A stretch of 8,541 nt of DNA, from positions 1 to 8,541 of the forward strand of contig JACCSL010000413.1 of the NCBI GenBank assembly GCA_013812995.1, given 5' to 3'. This document shows, one piece after another, positions 6,996 through 8,541 of the stretch (the first letter of the stretch is position 1; every line of letters starts with the position of its first letter). The stretch comes from Ardenticatenales bacterium (GTDB taxonomy: Bacteria > Chloroflexota > Anaerolineae > Ardenticatenales > Ardenticatenaceae). Under the pieces are notes generated by a model that was not told the DNA's origin, made no database searches, and saw only the letters and a program-made list of their open reading frames with translations. The translations under genes were made by a program, and so were the position numbers.

Positions 6996-7016
6996 GGGCG
7001 GGTCTCAGACCCGCCC
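6996..7016. repeat. GC-rich palindrome, REP/MITE-like dispersed repeat unit
   Basis: Two perfect 10-base arms, GGGCGGGTCT (6996-7005) and AGACCCGCCC (7007-7016), flank a single C. The minus strand reads GTAGGGGCGGGTCTGAGACC and onwards, which translates as VGAGLRPAR, a phrase familiar from spurious ORFs over dispersed repeats in thermophilic and Chloroflexota genomes. There is no T-run after it, so it is not a standard terminator, although a transcript would fold into a strong hairpin between the transposase gene and the exporter operon. Confidence 0.65.
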
Positions 7017-7030
7017 CTACACACCGACGA

Positions 7031-8541
7031 ACCGACATTCCGCATAGAACAAGCGTTCACGAGGAATAAATAGCGAGGTAGGGATCGCCCAAGAGGTCAA
7101 GCAGTTGCTGGTGGAGGGGACGCAGGTTAAGGACGAGTTGCTGCTTGGCCTCAAGCGTCAACAAATGGATGCCGACAAAGATATGGAAAACCCAGCGCGC
7201 GGAGGGGCGGAGGGTCGGTTTGCCTTTCTGGTCAGGAAAAAAGGGGGCCGTCTCTTGGAGGGCTTGCCGAATACGGAACTCTAGGGCGGCATAGACCAGG
7301 AGGCAGAGGGTCATGACCATCAACAACGCCATGAGGCGTGCGGGCGATTTAAGAAAGAGCGCCGAGGCGAGGAATTGCGGGTCTTTGAGAAAGCGAAAGC
7401 CGCGTTCGACGCGATCTTGCGACTTGTACGTTGCCAGAATCTGAGCCGGTGGCAGAGCCTGCTCATCCAACTGATTGGTGGCGAGAATGAAGCAACTCTT
7501 TTTGTGCCAGAGGTCATCGCGCACCAGCAGGGAGGAGGCAATGGCAGCGGTAAGGCGGTAGTGAACGGCGCTTGGTTGCGCATCCTGGGCGGGGCGACCG
7601 GGCTGCTCGTAGCGCGCCTGGCGTTCCACCGCCAGCTCGGAGAGGGTGCTCGACTGAAGGGTGTTGGCAAACGCGCGTCCGGCAGCCAGCGCATCCTCGG
7701 CACAGGCAAACTCCTGGCGGGTGAGACGCAAAAAGGCGCACAGCTCCCGCTCACTGGCGCGCTGGGCCTGTTTGGCAACCGTATGCCGGGCACGCTGGGC
7801 GGCGGCCTCGGAGTGGATGAGCAGCCAACGTTGCGGCACGTCTGCGTACCACGCGCCGACTTCGACATAGCGGTAACCAGGGGCCAACTCGGTGAGGTCG
7901 GTCAGGGAGCGCGGGTTGAGGAGGGTTTTGGCAGCACTCAAGGTGGCCGGGACGCGGCTCACCCAGCGCCACGGGGCTCCGGCGACTGCCTGTAGCGTTC
8001 CCTCATTATAGAAGGCGGCATCGGCGACCAAGTAGTCGAAGGGTTGACTGGCGGCTAACTGCCCCACATGGGCTCGGACCGTATCGCCAAAGGTCTGTGC
8101 GTCCGGTTGGTTGCCGCTAATGGCTTGCAGTCGCAGCGGCAACCCGGCCTGATTTTCGACAACCAGTTCCAAGATCACCTGGGGCAGGTCGGGGCGATGA
8201 TCGCGACTGTAGCCGTGGGTCAGTTCAATCAAGGTCGGATCAGCGGGGTCGGGAGCGGGATAGTCGTCATACCCCTGTCCATCGACATGGAAACTGGTGC
8301 TGTCCAGATGGACGCTCCGACTCGCTAGCCCCAGCCGTTGCGCCGCTTGGCTCGCTAGTTGGCAAAAGAGCGCCGTCACGCCATAGTCGTAGAGTTGATC
8401 CAACGCACGCCCTAAGACATCATCATTCAGATGCGCCGCCTCAATGCCAGGACCAAGCAATCGTTCCACCGGCTTGTTCGCGAAGAAATGCGGCACCAAG
8501 TACAGCCGTTGGTTCACAAATCCTAATCCGTTGAGCACCAT
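7031..8541 (-). mobile_element. IS1634-family insertion sequence, right part (continues beyond window)
   Basis: The element contains the transposase gene and, just after its stop codon, a short non-coding end. One terminal inverted repeat should lie at about 7031-7050 (ACCGACATTCCGCATAGAAC), but the matching repeat is outside the window, so the exact boundary and any target-site duplication cannot be confirmed. The coding part is intact as far as it is visible, so the copy may be active. Confidence 0.55.
7057..8541 (-). CDS. IS1634-family DDE transposase (N-terminus outside the window)
   Basis: 494 residues are visible, read without stop to the right edge. The first visible Met (MVLNGLGFVNQRLYLVPHFF) matches an internal segment of the DUF4277-type N-terminal domain of this family, so some tens of residues are missing rather than this being the start. 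Candidate catalytic residues are Asp80 (SVHLDSTSF), Asp174 (YLVADAAFY) and Glu379 in YKSQDRVERGFRFLKDP, the family's typical C-terminal motif. A 130-residue insertion between the second Asp and the Glu (about 200-340) is normal for IS1634/IS4-like enzymes. It catalyses cut-and-paste movement of its own element. It is transcribed toward the exporter operon, so readthrough into that operon is possible. No frameshift or internal stop is seen. Confidence 0.88.
   Translation of the reverse strand: MVLNGLGFVNQRLYLVPHFFANKPVERLLGPGIEAAHLNDDVLGRALDQLYDYGVTALFCQLASQAAQRLGLASRSVHLDSTSFHVDGQGYDDYPAPDPADPTLIELTHGYSRDHRPDLPQVILELVVENQAGLPLRLQAISGNQPDAQTFGDTVRAHVGQLAASQPFDYLVADAAFYNEGTLQAVAGAPWRWVSRVPATLSAAKTLLNPRSLTDLTELAPGYRYVEVGAWYADVPQRWLLIHSEAAAQRARHTVAKQAQRASERELCAFLRLTRQEFACAEDALAAGRAFANTLQSSTLSELAVERQARYEQPGRPAQDAQPSAVHYRLTAAIASSLLVRDDLWHKKSCFILATNQLDEQALPPAQILATYKSQDRVERGFRFLKDPQFLASALFLKSPARLMALLMVMTLCLLVYAALEFRIRQALQETAPFFPDQKGKPTLRPSARWVFHIFVGIHLLTLEAKQQLVLNLRPLHQQLLDLLGDPYLAIYSS

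Noticed and set aside
6996..7016. Palindrome as a Rho-independent terminator of the transposase gene
   Set aside because: The stem is strong, but there is no U-tract on either strand after it and the loop is a single base; a dispersed palindromic repeat fits better.
6232..7047. Long plus-strand open frame of 271 codons opposite the ATPase gene
   Set aside because: It is the complement of a well-supported ABC ATPase in a GC-rich sequence; its composition is low-complexity and it has no domain. Only the terminal lipobox-like part outside the ATPase was kept as a possible gene remnant.
1..8541. CRISPR array, tRNA or rRNA genes
   Set aside because: No regularly spaced repeats, no tRNA-like cloverleaf with a TTCGA-type T-arm and no conserved rRNA sequence were noticed on either strand by eye.

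Overview
The window looks like a chromosomal stretch from a GC-rich bacterium, most likely a member of the Chloroflexota (for example a Ktedonobacteria-like lineage). The pointers are a multidomain signalling ATPase, a secreted beta-helix protein, an IS1634-type transposase and a GC palindrome that reads as VGAGLRPAR in one frame. This taxonomic call rests on gene style only and is an inference.

Layout, left to right. Positions 1-3075 (+) hold the 3' part of one very long gene that is cut by the left edge. The first codons look like the last strand of a class III nucleotide cyclase domain. A STAND-like AAA ATPase, a short TPR-like helical stretch and a complete oligopeptide-binding (OppA/DppA-like, SBP_bac_5) domain follow in one uninterrupted frame. 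A gene ending convergently with it (3090-4082, minus) encodes an exported protein with four to five turns of a right-handed beta-helix. Next comes a three-gene ABC-2 exporter operon on the minus strand, read from right to left: ATPase (5848-6852), permease 1 (4974-5831) and permease 2 (4153-4974). It is tightly packed, with a 16-nt gap and then a one-base TGATG overlap. The right end (7057-8541, minus) is most of an IS1634-family DDE transposase that runs off the window.

The 204-nt region between the exporter operon and the transposase (6853-7056) is a patchwork: an AT-rich probable promoter zone, a plus-strand stretch that reads like the lipobox and Thr/Pro linker of a broken lipoprotein gene, a 21-nt near-perfect palindrome, and the probable end of the insertion sequence.

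The exporter genes form one ATPase plus two different permeases and should work as a heteromeric drug, lipid or polysaccharide-type exporter. The substrate cannot be read from the sequence. The beta-helix gene may be cotranscribed with it, but it has its own strong ribosome binding site and a possible -35 box. The most unusual item is the large sensor protein, which carries a transport-type solute-binding domain but shows no export signal in the visible part. It is therefore probably a cytoplasmic ligand-sensing regulator.
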